From Lepiota brunneoincarnata (taxonomy: Eukaryota > Basidiomycota > Agaricomycetes > Agaricales > Agaricaceae): 64,000 nucleotides of DNA. Positions 33,734 through 45,109 of this stretch are shown piece after piece (position 1 is the first letter of the stretch; each line of letters starts with the position of its first letter). The DNA is taken from contig JAEBUN010000017.1 in assembly GCA_023014365.1 (NCBI GenBank), forward strand, positions 248,001 through 312,000, written 5' to 3'. A program made the position numbers and the translations under genes. The notes beneath the pieces are model-generated. The model had not been told where the DNA came from and searched no databases. It saw only the letters and a program-made list of their open reading frames with translations.

Positions 33734-36445
33734 ATGACGACTCCTTCCACTCACTCAACAGACGGTAATATTACCGATGATCAGAGCGCTACCCATCAAG
33801 AGAAACGGCGTCAAGAGGAGGTCGAAGGGACTTTCCACCAGATGCAGCTCGGGCTGAAAGCTCAAAGAAAATATTTCTTTTCACCCACGGATCCCGCACA
33901 GGCAGAAGCTGTCCACAAGGACGCTGAATCAGTGCAGTACACACCAGAAGAGGAGGTTCGACCCTATCACTTCCCAGGTCCACTATAATTCGAGCTATTT
34001 GGTCTTAGAAACGGGTTCGACGGAAGATTGACAATAGAATCGTTCCACTTGTCATCATCAGGTGAGGATATATGCACTCTGATGATTTATTCAAATTCAA
34101 GCTAATATCTTTATTCAAGTTACATTTGTACGTGAATTTTGAATGTCGTTTGCCAGTGCTGGTTGTTTACTCATACCCACCCAGTCAACCAATTTGGTAA
34201 CGCAGCAACTATGCCCTCCGAGTGTTCGATCTAATGCAGTATTCCTAGACCGCACAAATATGTGAGCTTATATATACTGCACTGTGCCCCCGCTATGCTG
34301 ACCCGTACCCAGTGGCAACGCGCATGTGATACAAGCCTTCAACGAGAATTATGTAGGCCTGCTGGATGGCAAACCCCTCTTGGAAATATACTTATATACT
34401 TGCTAGGGTATCACAAATAACAAGCGATGGACTCTGGCATTGAGCATATTCTATGTCGGATACTGTACGTTGTCCATACCCCCCCTGATCACTGCCCTCC
34501 CTGACACTCGTAGGTCTACTGGAAATTCCTGCCAATGGTACTGTGTTCGTTGAGCCTCCTGATCTGATGCGACGCTTATTCCTAATGAAGTCCTGCAACG
34601 ACATATCGGAGCAAACAGATTGTAAGCTTCAAGTTCAGAAATACGATATATCCTCAGTAGATGAACCTGGTCATGAAGCTTCTTCCTCGCGCTAACGTTT
34701 TGGGGTATCTGCTCTCTCTCGTTCACGTATGCGAAAGGCTATGCTGGCCTTTTGGTGCTCCGGTGTGATACTATTTCTTCGATGCTCCCACATGCGTATT
34801 CACGACATGGCATTTCAGGGTGCTCATGGGTATCGGTGAGGCCGGATATTATGCAGGAATGATATACTACCTGTCGTTCTGGTATAAACGGTCTGCAACT
34901 TCGTTTCCGTTCTCTAGCTGCTCTCTCACTGTTTTGCAGGACCGAGCTCGCTCTACGGATCAGGTCAGCTAGGTTTATTCCTTTAATGTGCTTTCAGTTC
35001 ACGCGCCGGCTTGCTCCTTAGTTTGGTGATGACTGGGACCCTTCCTGGGGCTATAGGGGTACATTCACTCTTTGCCAAGTATCGTCCAGTCGCTCACTGT
35101 CATGAACAGGGTCTGCTTGCATTCGGACTTGTACGCGCACATACATCGCTGTTAACAGGGTATGCAAACGAACGACTGCATTTTACTCGATACTTACGCC
35201 TCCCCAGATGGCAGTTCCTATTCCTCGTACGTCTGCGGCACCACCAGAAATCGTCATTTCCAGCTGATAAGATCGTTCTCAGATTGAAGCTATCCCAACA
35301 ATCATCATGGGCGTCGTAATTCTTTTCTTTCTCCCTTCCTTTCCTTTCTCCGCTCCTTTCTTGACTCCTCGTGAGCGAGCAATCGCACAAGCCCGACTCA
35401 ATCGCGATCACAAACCCCAGTCCCATGGCGGAATGAATGGATGGCAGGGCTTCAAGGCGATCATATCGGATCCAAATGCTTGGTCGTTCATGTCCATTTA
35501 CGCTAGCTGTGAGTCCCTCTCCTCCTTGTGATTCACCACGATTGAGTGCTGATCTCGTTTGGAAACCAAGTCAATGTCGGTGTCGCAACGGTCTCCTACT
35601 TCCTGCCCACTGTAAGTTTAGCCTTCTTGAAGTATTTTCTGCTCATCAGTGACTGGTGCGTTTATGTAGCTCATCAAGGGTCTCGGGTTCTCGTCGATCA
35701 ACGCCCAAGGCCTCACAGTAGCGCCCTATGTCGTCGGCTGGTTTATGGTTTTCTTGCAAGCATGGCATAGTGACTATACCCGGGATCGCGGATATCACAT
35801 CATGTTCTCGGCGACGCTTTCGTTGATCGGGTACATCATCCTTGCGACATCGGTACAGAAAAGTGTTGGTGCGGCGTATTTCGCATTGTTCCTTGTTGTT
35901 GGAGGGAACTATAGCCTGTTTCCACTCGTCATGTAAGCAACATACGAACGATCCGAGACGAGGAATGGAGCTGATAGTGAGATGACAGGAGCTGGGCTGC
36001 GAATACATTCTCCCCGACCTCGAAGCGTGGTGTTGGGACAGCGTTCATTGTGTCGATATCGAATTGCGTCTCGATGTAAGCCGGGGGCGCCTTGCTTTCT
36101 CGGGTGGGTAAATTGATCGGGGCACGTTTCAGCGCTTCTCCTCAAATTTATTTCGATCCTGAGGATCAATTTCGTAAAGGACATGCAATCTCTGCAGGGT
36201 AACTACTTATCAGTTTAATATGGCTATGATCCACCCTCTCTGACTCAACTCTACAACCCCCTAGATGCTTGTTCTTGTGTGTTCTGATCGCTTTTATCAC
36301 TCGCACGCGCCTGAGCCGAGCAAACGAAAGGAATCGTAAGCGCTTGCAAGAGCTGGAGCGATCGAATGGTAGTGGAGAAAAGAGAGCAGAAGATGCATTT
36401 GTCGAGATATGGGACAATGACCCCCGATATGTTTTCTTGACATGA
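33734..36445 (+). CDS. Dal5/TNA1-type MFS anion transporter, copy B
   Basis: Tandem paralogue of copy A offset by about 3.8 kb. Start MTTPSTHSTDG at 33734; stop 36443-36445 after DPRYVFLT. Exons 33734-33955 and 34009-34061 have the same lengths (222 and 53 nt) as in copy A. The microexons 34120-34127, 34185-34196 and 34249-34261 (8, 12 and 13 nt) have identical lengths and phases, and splice to SYIFNQFDRTNIGNAH. Copies differ noticeably in the 5' exons but are almost identical from about 35668 to 35930. No frameshift noticed. Probably functional, with the same or a related organic-anion substrate. Confidence 0.88.
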
Positions 36446-36826
36446 TACATCATACAAAGAGCCTGAGGCAGATGATCATCGTGTATCACTTGACCAATGG
36501 CTATGATTATGACGGTGTACAATATGCGTTAATTGAATCAGTTTTCTTGCTTTGTCTGTGATCTTCTGTTTGATTATCCGCTGCCACCTCGTCGACCCAC
36601 TTGCAATCAATACAAGCCAAATCTATAACATGGCGGTGTTGTGCGACTAGTCACACAATATTATCAGAGTCATTACAATACACGCACATCAGGACCAACC
36701 CCAACATGACCATGCCGCTCGTCTGTGAGCGCTTGATAATAGTCAATGGCACTAGTTCCACGTGGGCACCTCGCCTCAGCCACTATATATATATATATAT
36801 ATTGATTATGGAATTGGTGAACAGCA
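36446..36826. promoter_or_regulatory. Intergenic region with (TA)n tract upstream of chimeric gene
   Basis: No gene is supported. A perfect TA microsatellite at about 36784-36802 lies 25 bp before the proposed ATG at 36827 and could act as TATA region or leader. Confidence 0.5.
36784..36802. repeat. (TA)n microsatellite
   Basis: About nine uninterrupted TA dinucleotides directly upstream of the chimeric gene. Confidence 0.9.
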
Positions 36827-39048
36827 ATGCCGCCACACGTGTTGAACGGAAAGGAGAGCCCAGTGACAACAGAGGGGACACCAGCCAGCCCAATCCCCAC
36901 CCAACCACACCGTCTACTTCTCACCAATTCAGAAGATACACCGCTTCTTCGCCTTTCTACTTGCCAGTCCACTCTGGCTCTATACCACAATGGCCCTGGA
37001 AGTCTGATTGCGCGGGGGATCGATAGGGTAGCGTCGCGGATCGAGCCTGCCACCAACTGGTTATTACACTGCGCCGGGAAAGGTCCTGATGCGATCACTC
37101 AAAACATCGAGAAGATTTTTGGCGTAGGCTGCGAGTCAGTCTTGATGGACTTGCATATTTTCCTCAAAGAAAACGCGTCAGTGAAGGCTAGTCGGGATAT
37201 TTGCACACTGGAGCAGGAGTGTCGCAAACTAATAAGGTTTGCAAACCAGTAAGTTTCGATCTCCGTAGCGGCGCCCCCCCGCCACCTTTGATGGCTGATT
37301 GCGTATTGTTGAGGCGGGAAACAAATCAAACGCTACTCCAGACCTTCCAAAGTATTGTGGTACTGACAACCCGCTATCCCGGCCTCAGGCGCATGCTCCT
37401 CCACTCGGCGAGAAAAACAGAGTGCGAAATGAAGCGTGAAATTTCTGCTCTTCAGATGCATAATGTCCCCTCCCCGAGCCGTGAATGGGATTTTTTGAAG
37501 GCTTTCTCCTTGGCTGCTGTGTCGTGTAACCGTGTTAACGCCATCATAGAACGCCACGTTCCTAAGGATCTTGCCCTCGCAAACAGCACTGAGGGATTTT
37601 GCGTTATCGAGAGATTACTTGGTTTTTGCTGGTATGTCCACTTGGTCTCTGTACTTGCCCCATTGTCATTACGTCCTCTAGCGACGCAGATCTAAACTCG
37701 AACGACACAGACTCAGAAACCGGGCCCCCTCTGCTTAGGCTCCTTGCGGTCAGATTTCTGGCAGGTATACTCCATCGCCCATTGTTTTGGAGCCCAAACC
37801 AGTCCCGTGGCCCCGACAGGGACCAGATGCATGTCGCAAAAAAATTATGCGACAGTGCCGTACAGCTTGTCGAAGACGTCCCACTGGATGTTGATTATGA
37901 TCAGAGGCTTAGTCTGGACGTTGCTGGCCTGGACTCTTTACTCACTGCACTGCTTAACGGTCTTCGCAACTGGGTGTTGCAGCCCGGGTGGCAGCACTCC
38001 CGATGGTCCATTAGTTATAAGAAGTTGATCGAGCAGCTTCAACTGTGCGTTCTCCTCTCCCTACCATTTCAAAATAAAATAGCAATTGTTCTCTTTTGCA
38101 GCCCTGACAGAAATGTTCTGTTCCCATCAGCGACGGAACGGGCAAACACATTCCATCCCCCAGATGCTCGAATTGACGATGAAACAGAGTATAACGGCAT
38201 TATTGAAGTCGAAGAAGAGATCGAGGTCGACGCTCGAACAAGTATCGCCGGGTTCCTACCGATACCTATCATGCTACTAATCCCAATCACTGACAGGTGC
38301 CGATCCACCTCCCAAGAAACCCACCGAGGAGCTCTCGGCTGATCTTTCGCATCTCGGAGCGCGTGACCTGCTGCGGAGGGACTATAAGGAGTATGACTAC
38401 CGCCCTGAGTGGCTTCCGGGCAAACCTGCCATCAGAGTTGGTATGTCGGTTGTCCCGGTACCATTAAAGGACTGGGCTAAAGAGGGAACGGTGGAGAAGG
38501 AGATGTTGGAATGGATGAAGGCTCGTGGTCTGAACGTTCTTTGCACTACCACGTCTTTTAGAGAAATGCCCCGGGCCGACAAGAAGGGTTTGTTCAAGTG
38601 GGGCATTGGTAAACAGGAGAAGAAGGGAAAATCGCGGAGAGAGCAGGTGTGGATGGTCCTTGACCCTACTGCCCTCCACGAGGTCGACGGCAATACCGGG
38701 AGTAGCGGTGATGGGGTGTCTTCTGCGGACGGGGAGAAATTGGATGTGGAGAAACTCTCAGAACGACTCTGGTCGCGCCTGGAAGGCGATGAGAAACTCA
38801 AGCTCCTAAAGCACGTAGAGCTAGAGTTGAACAGGAACGCGGATGTGTTACCAAAGGGGGTCAGAGTGAAGGTCTACCATCAAAGGGATCCGACTCCGAC
38901 GAGGAAGTATACCGCGCCGTTGTTGAAGCGTATTATGAAGGAAGGCGCGCAAATTAGCGGGACTTCGGAAACCGAATTTGAAAGGACGCCGTCGGCAGGC
39001 AGCCTCACTAAAGGGGAATGTCCAGAGAATGAGCGGGACTCGAGATAG
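36827..39048 (+). CDS. Chimeric gene: unknown N-terminal protein fused to C-terminal half of PPX1
   Basis: Five exons (36827-37248, 37314-37631, 37682-38044, 38102-38241, 38297-39048) sum to 665 codons with every junction GT-AG and in frame. Residues 1 to about 414 are an unrecognised alpha-helical protein (MPPHVLNGKESPVTTEGT; LVEDVPLDVDYDQRLSLDV). From about residue 432 (DLSHLGARDLLRRDYKEY) the last exon is a close copy of the PPX1 C-terminal region (42800-43457), including the basic low-complexity loop and LPKGVRVKVYHQ. The splice at 38242-38296 has a good branch-site-like CTAAT and joins the two parts in frame. The DHH catalytic half of PPX1 is absent, so phosphatase activity is not expected. 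Expression is unproven. Confidence 0.7.
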
Positions 39049-39140
39049 TTGTGGATTCTCACTCGCTGTATCATTTCTTATTGGACTCTTCCTCTCATGT
39101 ATGTCTCGCTCTTCATTCTGCCTCTCTTCTTTTTGTGTCC
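38310..39140 (+). repeat. Segmental duplicate of PPX1 3' half and 3' flank
   Basis: Closely matches about 42795-43600: the coding C-terminal half, the stop region and about 90 bp of 3' flank. Both copies lie on the same strand about 4.5 kb apart, with EMC2 between them. Confidence 0.85.
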
Positions 39141-39629
39141 ACAGAACATAACCAATCAAAATGGAAGATAGGGTTGGACAAAATGTTATGGACACTCGTG
39201 ATTGTACCTCAATCAAACTCTTCGCAGCACTCGACCTCTTCCAGCCCTTTCTGAGCGTAGGCTTGGGTGGGTAAGGATGATGGCTCAGTTCCGACGATTG
39301 TCATTCAGGGCACCGTTATTTCACTCAAAACACCCACCACCGCACCGGCGGCTTTCCCGGGACTCGATAATTTCTTAGTACATTTTGCAACCGCACTGGG
39401 CGTTTGCAACGACTGCCATTGTTGTCTCCGTAGTAATGGGGGTGTAGACCCAAACTTGCCGTTTGTCGTTCACTAATATTGTATATTGTGTATCAGGGCT
39501 ACCGGACCCAGTAAATATTCTTGGTTTCTTCTGTCCTACAGTAGCCGTGAAGAGGGAATTTGAATATTCAATATTTGTGGTCGAAGATGTTTGCAAACAA
39601 GTGTGGTTGCTTACATAATACCCCCCTTC
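39049..39629. other. Intergenic; first part is duplicated PPX1 3' flank
   Basis: The first about 90 bp belong to the PPX1 duplicate. The remainder up to the EMC2 start shows no gene. Confidence 0.55.
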
Positions 39630-40823
39630 ATGTCTCCTTCCACCTCGCTCGAGGAACTCGCGTCATTCAGAGCCAAAAACCCCAGGGAATCTCAGAAGTT
39701 CTTCGACAAGGGGTCTGCGCTACTTAAGGAAATCAAAAATAAGAAACCTAGTGACGATGGTGGGGGCCTATAAACAACAATCCGGTTAGCTACGTCATTA
39801 ACATGTTAGTTAGTCTGGCCACTGATTGAACAGCTGGGCTTGGCTGCGTTGGATATTGGGAGGCTTGACGTTGCAAAGGTCTGGCTTACCCCCTCACCGG
39901 GAAGTTTGTCTCCAAGGATACTAACATATATGTTGTGTGGCTAGGGGGCATGGAAAGCACTCTCCGACCGAGTGGGCAATGATTCCCCTCGCGTCGTCCT
40001 CCTGCAAGGCCTAATAATGGAATCAACGGAACCACTTGAGACTGTACTGAAGTTTTACGAATCGGAAGCTCAGAAACAATCTCATAACCCAGTCAGTGGT
40101 ATTTTACCCAATGTCAAAAGGGACGCCTAACCAAACTCGCTTCTGCGCAGGCATTTTGGAAGCGGCAAATCTCCATTCTTCGTCAATTGGGGAGGATTGA
40201 GGATGCGGTAAACGAGCTTAGGTCCCTATTGGATACCTTTTATAACGATCTCGAAGGGTGGCTTGAGTTGGCAGACATATACTCCTCATGCTCGCAGTAC
40301 GTCGCTTCTTTTCTCATTTCGCACTCACATGGGGCTCACTTACAGCTTCGCCGTAGGTACACGTTGGCGCTGCAAGCCTTATCCCATGCCCTACTCCTCG
40401 TCCCCCAGAACCCTTTCATCTTCCTCCAGTTCGCCGAAACTGCGTTCAGCGCGGGTGACATCCCCCTGGCGCTGAAAAACTTCCTCATCGTCATTGACAT
40501 GAACGACAGTGACGTATCAGCACCCCAGGACCAAACGCCCACAGGTATCAGTGTACGTGCGTGGTGGGGCATCAAGCTGGTGTGTGCGCCTTGTCTCTTC
40601 CCTGAGCGACCTCTTATTCATTTACAAATCTCGGGTGCAGTGTGCTCGGCGGCTTTTATGGCCACCTGCAGGGACCTTCATAGAGTCGGCCTCGAAGACT
40701 GCAGTGCCTCAGAACATAAAATTGATAGATGAGTTGGCGACAGAACGTGTGCTGACGGCGTATAGTGGCGAGCGCGGTATTCACAACCGGGATGTTGTCT
40801 CTAGTTGGATGACGAGAAATTGA
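39630..40823 (+). CDS. EMC2: EMC2-like ER membrane protein complex subunit 2 (TPR)
   Basis: Cytosolic TPR scaffold of the ER membrane protein complex, which inserts tail-anchored and multi-pass proteins into the ER membrane. Six exons: 39630-39759, 39814-39878, 39945-40091, 40151-40296, 40357-40579 and 40641-40823, with introns of 54-66 nt. Spliced length is 298 codons (297 aa), the usual EMC2 size. Signatures: VWPLIEQLGLAALDIGRLDV, WKRQISILRQLGRIEDAVNE, WLELADIYSSCSQYTLALQA and ENP/QNPFIFLQFAETAFSAGD-type TPR helices. No frameshifts. It lies between the two copies of the PPX1 3' half. Confidence 0.88.
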
Positions 40824-41859
40824 TTTATTTATTTTTTGTTGCTGCTGGTGATTCGCCGTGTGACTTTCAGCAATGTTTGATATGTATTCCGTTTGTTATC
40901 GGTCCCTTGCGGCTTGATTTCTGTTTGGGCTCTGATTGAGTTTTCCACTGAATTTGCGGGCTTTGTTTAAACGCCTGTTGATTAATTAAGGCAACCCACG
41001 CCAAGCGATCATCGAGTGAGCTTTTGATGCTAGAAGCCAGTGGCCGTCATTGTCATTCGATCGGCTTATTCGGCAATGTTTGTTCTCGCGTCGATATTTG
41101 TTGCGGCCAGCTAGCGAATAGAATGTTCTGAACATACACACATAGGTTTGACTTAAGAATTTGGGGGTATAGGGTCAATTCATTGGGAGCGCAGATCTCG
41201 ATTTGTCCGGCTGCGATTTGGGCGGGGGAGGATTGAACTTTCCAAGTTTCCAACAACAGAATGAACAGTGAAGTTCACGGAAACGACAGTCTGGGAAAGG
41301 ACATCATGGGGTTCAAGCGAGATGAATTATTTCCGGGGGCCCTTGATTAGTTCCACCAAAGATAAGGAAGCTGGTGAGCTTGGCAAACCAATCATGTTCG
41401 TATCAAATTCGTGTTGGCCAGGTGTTCACGAGCGCACGGCATCCAGTAGGTGGGAAATTTATGTGTGTCCATTGGTGTATTCATTGACATTCCTTTGTAG
41501 ACCGGGAATGATTGTGTGCCGATACCTGCAGACCTGAATACACTGCGTAGGGTCGCATCCAGGGTGAGCGGGAGGCGACAATGGAGGCCCGCCTTATGTC
41601 ATCGACGCGGTCTTTTGGAAAATGCAAGAAATGTTCAGAGCTTATTCCAGAGTGATCATGGACGTGCATTTTGAGCCTAGGAGGGATGGGTTCTTCCATG
41701 TCAAGAGAGAACCGAGAGTCGCTGATGATCATTGGAATAACATATCAAATGTATAGTAAAGGGTAAATATATAGCATCACGTGAGATCCGACCCTGGGCG
41801 ATGGATTATGCAGCTATAAATCCGACCTCAACACCAAACAAATTCCCCATCCTTCTGCC
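40824..41859. other. Intergenic, about 1 kb
   Basis: No supported gene; only short unrelated frames. The last about 60 bp contain a TATA-like GCTATAAATC at 41813-41822, 38 bp before the PPX1 start, a plausible core promoter. Confidence 0.55.
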
Positions 41860-43457
41860 ATGGCTGAGGCTTTTCGCAGACTTTCTGTTGCCCTCAAGCG
41901 AGGCAAAGTCGCTAAATCCCTTCCAAAAGAGTCAGGCCCAAGCCTCGCACAGTTCTTGAGCACAACTAAACGGGACTATCTCGAGGCAATCAAGGATGAC
42001 CCGAGCAGAGGGGGTCACTGGACCGTTGTAATGGGCAACGAGGCAGGCGGTAGGACACTTCCAAGAATATCCTCTATATTTATCTCATCCCCTGTCTGAT
42101 TGACTCCCTCGGAGCAGATCTCGACACCATAACCAGTGCCATCGCTTACGCCTGGGTAGAATCCGAGGTCCATAAGCGACCCACCATTCCGTTGATACAG
42201 ATTGAGCGGGACGACATCGACCTCCGCGCGGAGAACATTTATGCCCTCAAACAAGCAGGGATCCTGAAACCCAAAGAACAGCTCCTCTTCCTCACCGACA
42301 TCCCCCATCTCCAAGACCCAACCACGCCCTTCCCTTCCTATCGCTTTGCCCTCGTAGACCATAACAAGATCAAAGACAGGTACCTGCTCAACAACCCCGA
42401 AGCTCGCGTCGTTGCGGTCGTAGACCACAGATCGGATGAAAACCTGTACAAAGAAACCGCGAATCCTCGCATCGTTCTTCCTTGTGGTAGCTGTTGCTCA
42501 CACATCACCTCCAGCATCCTCCCATCAACCGACAAACTCCCATCCAGCGTCCCCAGCATACCCTGCGAACTCGCCACGCTACTTCTCTGCGGCATCATGA
42601 TTGACACCGATGGCCTACGACCGGGTGGTAAAGCTCTACAGCTCGACCGAGACGCGGTGGCCACTCTTGTCCCACTCTCAACTTATGCTCCCACGATCAC
42701 CCCTTCCCTCCGTTCTGAACTCAACAATGGCGCCAAGCCGAATGGGAATGCTTTGTACGACGAGAAATCTATCAAGGATCTCGCGGCTACGCTCTCTACC
42801 AAGAAAACGGACCTTTCGCATCTCGGGACGCGTGACCTGCTGCGGAGGGACTATAAGGAGTATAATTACTGCGCTGAATGGCTTCCGGGCAAACCCACCA
42901 TCAAAGTTGGTCTGTCGACTGTCCCGGTACCGTTGAAGAACTGGGCTAAGGAGGGTACGGTGGAGAAAGAGATCCTGGAATGGATGAAGACTCGTGGCCT
43001 GAACATTCATGGCGCTATCACATCTTTTAAAGAAAAATCCGACAAGAAGGCCTCTGGTAAAGGGGGCGGTGGTAAGCAGGAGAAGAAGGCCAGGGCACGG
43101 AGGGAGCAGGTGTGGATGGTCCTTGACCCTACTGCCCTCGACAAGAACGACAGCAATACCGGGGGTGGTGGTGATGGGGCTTCCTCTGCAAACGGGGAGA
43201 AGTTGGATGTGGAAAAACTCTCGGAACGACTGTGGTCGCGCCTGGAAGGGGATCGGGGCCTTAAGCTCAAAAAGCATACAGAGGTAGAGTTGAACAAGAA
43301 CGCGAATGTGTTACCGAAGGGGGTCAGGGTGAAGGTCTATCATCAAGGAGACCCGACTCTGACGAGGAAGGATACCGCCCCGTTGTTGAGGCGGATTGTG
43401 ACGGGCGCTGATGAAGAAGGCACACAAACCAACGGGACTTCGGAAACCAAATTGTAG
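41860..43457 (+). CDS. PPX1: PPX1-type exopolyphosphatase (DHH family), DHH motif altered to DHR
   Basis: Cytosolic DHH-superfamily phosphoesterase that removes terminal phosphate from polyphosphate. Two exons: 41860-42049 and 42118-43457 (intron 68 nt), predicted 509 aa. Metal-binding motifs in order: GNEAGDLDTITSAIAY (residues about 59-74), FALVDHNKI, and the signature region VVAVVDHRSDENLY with D166-H167-R168. The family normally has Asp-His-His, so the second His (AGA codon 42429-42431) is an Arg here. C-terminal DHHA2 region includes DLLRRDYKEYNY, VPLKNWAKEGTVEKEILEW and VKVYHQGDP, with a basic Lys/Gly-rich insert about 320-345. The His-to-Arg change may reduce activity, or may be a consensus error. 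Confidence 0.88.
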
Positions 43458-43858
43458 TGTCGCTTGTTGTTTATCAAAGTGCATAAGTATGTGGATTCCC
43501 ATTCGCTGTATTATTTTTCATAGGACTTGTATGTTCTTACTCTCGCTCTGCCCCTCTGCTTTCGTGTCTGCAAGGATTTTAACGTACATAGTGTCATATG
43601 TTTCGTAGTCACTCTTGTTGATGAGTTAGTTGGAACTAGGTCTTGATCGTACATGCAGTTATCATTACAACAAGGAAGTATGAAAGTCTAGTGAGGAAAA
43701 AAGCAAGGAGAGCGATGCATGATTAGAGTGGCTGTTATTACAATTGAATGAAAGCCGAAAGAAAGTAAGCGTGGGGCAAAAATACGCATTTGAAGTGATT
43801 ATCAAAATGGAAAAAAGCAGAATCGAACGAAGAAAAGGCCGAATCTTACACACTTTCA
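43458..43858. other. Convergent 3' flanks
   Basis: Lies between the PPX1 stop (+) and the stop of the serine-rich gene (-). No gene is supported. Confidence 0.6.
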
Positions 43859-45109
43859 TCATAACGGTACCTCAATGAAACTTTTCGCAGTCTGGTACGA
43901 CGCCCAGCTATCTCGAGTGATGTCCTCTTCCTGGTCCACCCCTTCGGGTTCCGGAGCCTTTTCCTCATCTTCCACGGAGCCACACCCAACACTTGTAGGT
44001 GGTGTACTGACCGCCACACTCGCACTCGACTCTGCTTCAGAGAGCTCCCCTCCCTCTGTGGACTGGGAGGTGTCGGATTTGGCGTGGGAAATCAAGAGGG
44101 GTCGGTGAAGGGCCGCAGATTCTGGCTGGACCCTGTCCTCATTGCCATCTCCATCTACCCGGGTAGGCGAGGAAGGAGCAGATGATGACTCGAAGATGGA
44201 TGTCACCGCCGGACTCCTCTCTCCTCCCTCTGGCTCTGTTACTTCCCCTACACTCGAACATGAACCCTCTTTGTTATTATCGATAACACCATCGGCTTTT
44301 CCAAGACCCAACAAATCCTTGGCACATTTCGCAAAGTCCTTCTCCACACTCGGCGTCCTCAACAACTGCCGTTTCCGTCTCCGCAGTAAAGACCCTGTAG
44401 GCGAGGATGGTGCCGAACTTGCCGTCGATCGTACCGAGTTGGACTTGGCAAGAGAAGAGGTGCGTGGAGGCGGCGTTACCGCGAGTGATAGTACAACTGC
44501 TGATGCAGTCAACGATGATGATTGTGTTGGTGTTATCATAGGAGGGGCAGATAACTTTCTGGGAAATGTATTGCTTTCAGCACGACTCCCGACGTCGGTC
44601 GCGCGCATGGTTTCTCTCGAGGCCTCCGGAATGATGGCGAGCGTACGTTTGAGTCTTGCAAATGGTGAACTTGGGCGCGACGTCGCCGAGACCGGCGAGG
44701 CCGGGGGTGATGATGATGGGGAACGTGTATGAAACAGATAGGATTTCCCTGGTACCTCGTTCGAAGGCCAAGGTTTCGGCGTATGTGAGAGTAGAGGACC
44801 CAACAGTGTACTTGCAGACGACGCTCGCCTCCTCTTCTTGATCTCCTTCAGACCATCCTTCAACAGTATCTCCTGCTCCTGCTCTTGTGGGCTGTCGAGA
44901 TGCTCTCCGCTGTGCGTCTTGTAATACCTGATGTACCCCCCCAGCGCGATATGAGGAAACGGTGTTGCGAGGGCATCACCTGTCAAGTGACATAGCTCCG
45001 GTGGGATCTCTTGTACGTCGAGCCCCGTCCGGTCGATGGAGATGTAGGATTGCGAACCACGTCTGAGCTTGACGCCGTACACGACTTTTGTTTTGGTCAG
45101 TGATGCCAT
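43859..45109 (-). CDS. Serine/proline-rich hypothetical protein, 416 aa, single exon
   Basis: Uninterrupted frame from ATG 45109. The N-terminal about 75 residues look ordered (MASLTKTKVVYGVKLRRGSQ, then DRTGLDVQEIPPELCHLTGD). The rest is intrinsically disordered, rich in Ser, Pro and Glu, with a basic patch LLRRRKRQLLR and possible phosphosites (SPSSSPPASP). No known domain, signal peptide or membrane helix. It could be a signalling or cytoskeletal adaptor, but that is a guess. GC-rich and well-formed codon use support a real gene. Confidence 0.75.
   Translation of the reverse strand: MASLTKTKVVYGVKLRRGSQSYISIDRTGLDVQEIPPELCHLTGDALATPFPHIALGGYIRYYKTHSGEHLDSPQEQEQEILLKDGLKEIKKRRRASSASTLLGPLLSHTPKPWPSNEVPGKSYLFHTRSPSSSPPASPVSATSRPSSPFARLKRTLAIIPEASRETMRATDVGSRAESNTFPRKLSAPPMITPTQSSSLTASAVVLSLAVTPPPRTSSLAKSNSVRSTASSAPSSPTGSLLRRRKRQLLRTPSVEKDFAKCAKDLLGLGKADGVIDNNKEGSCSSVGEVTEPEGGERSPAVTSIFESSSAPSSPTRVDGDGNEDRVQPESAALHRPLLISHAKSDTSQSTEGGELSEAESSASVAVSTPPTSVGCGSVEDEEKAPEPEGVDQEEDITRDSWASYQTAKSFIEVPL

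Noticed and set aside
42678..43277. 199-codon minus frame inside PPX1
   Set aside because: Shadow of the clearly conserved plus-strand PPX1 exon; its duplicate shows the same shadow.
44142..44732. 196-codon plus frame antisense to the serine-rich gene
   Set aside because: The minus frame runs 416 codons without a stop and has an ordered N terminus; the plus frame is Ser/Val-rich shadow.
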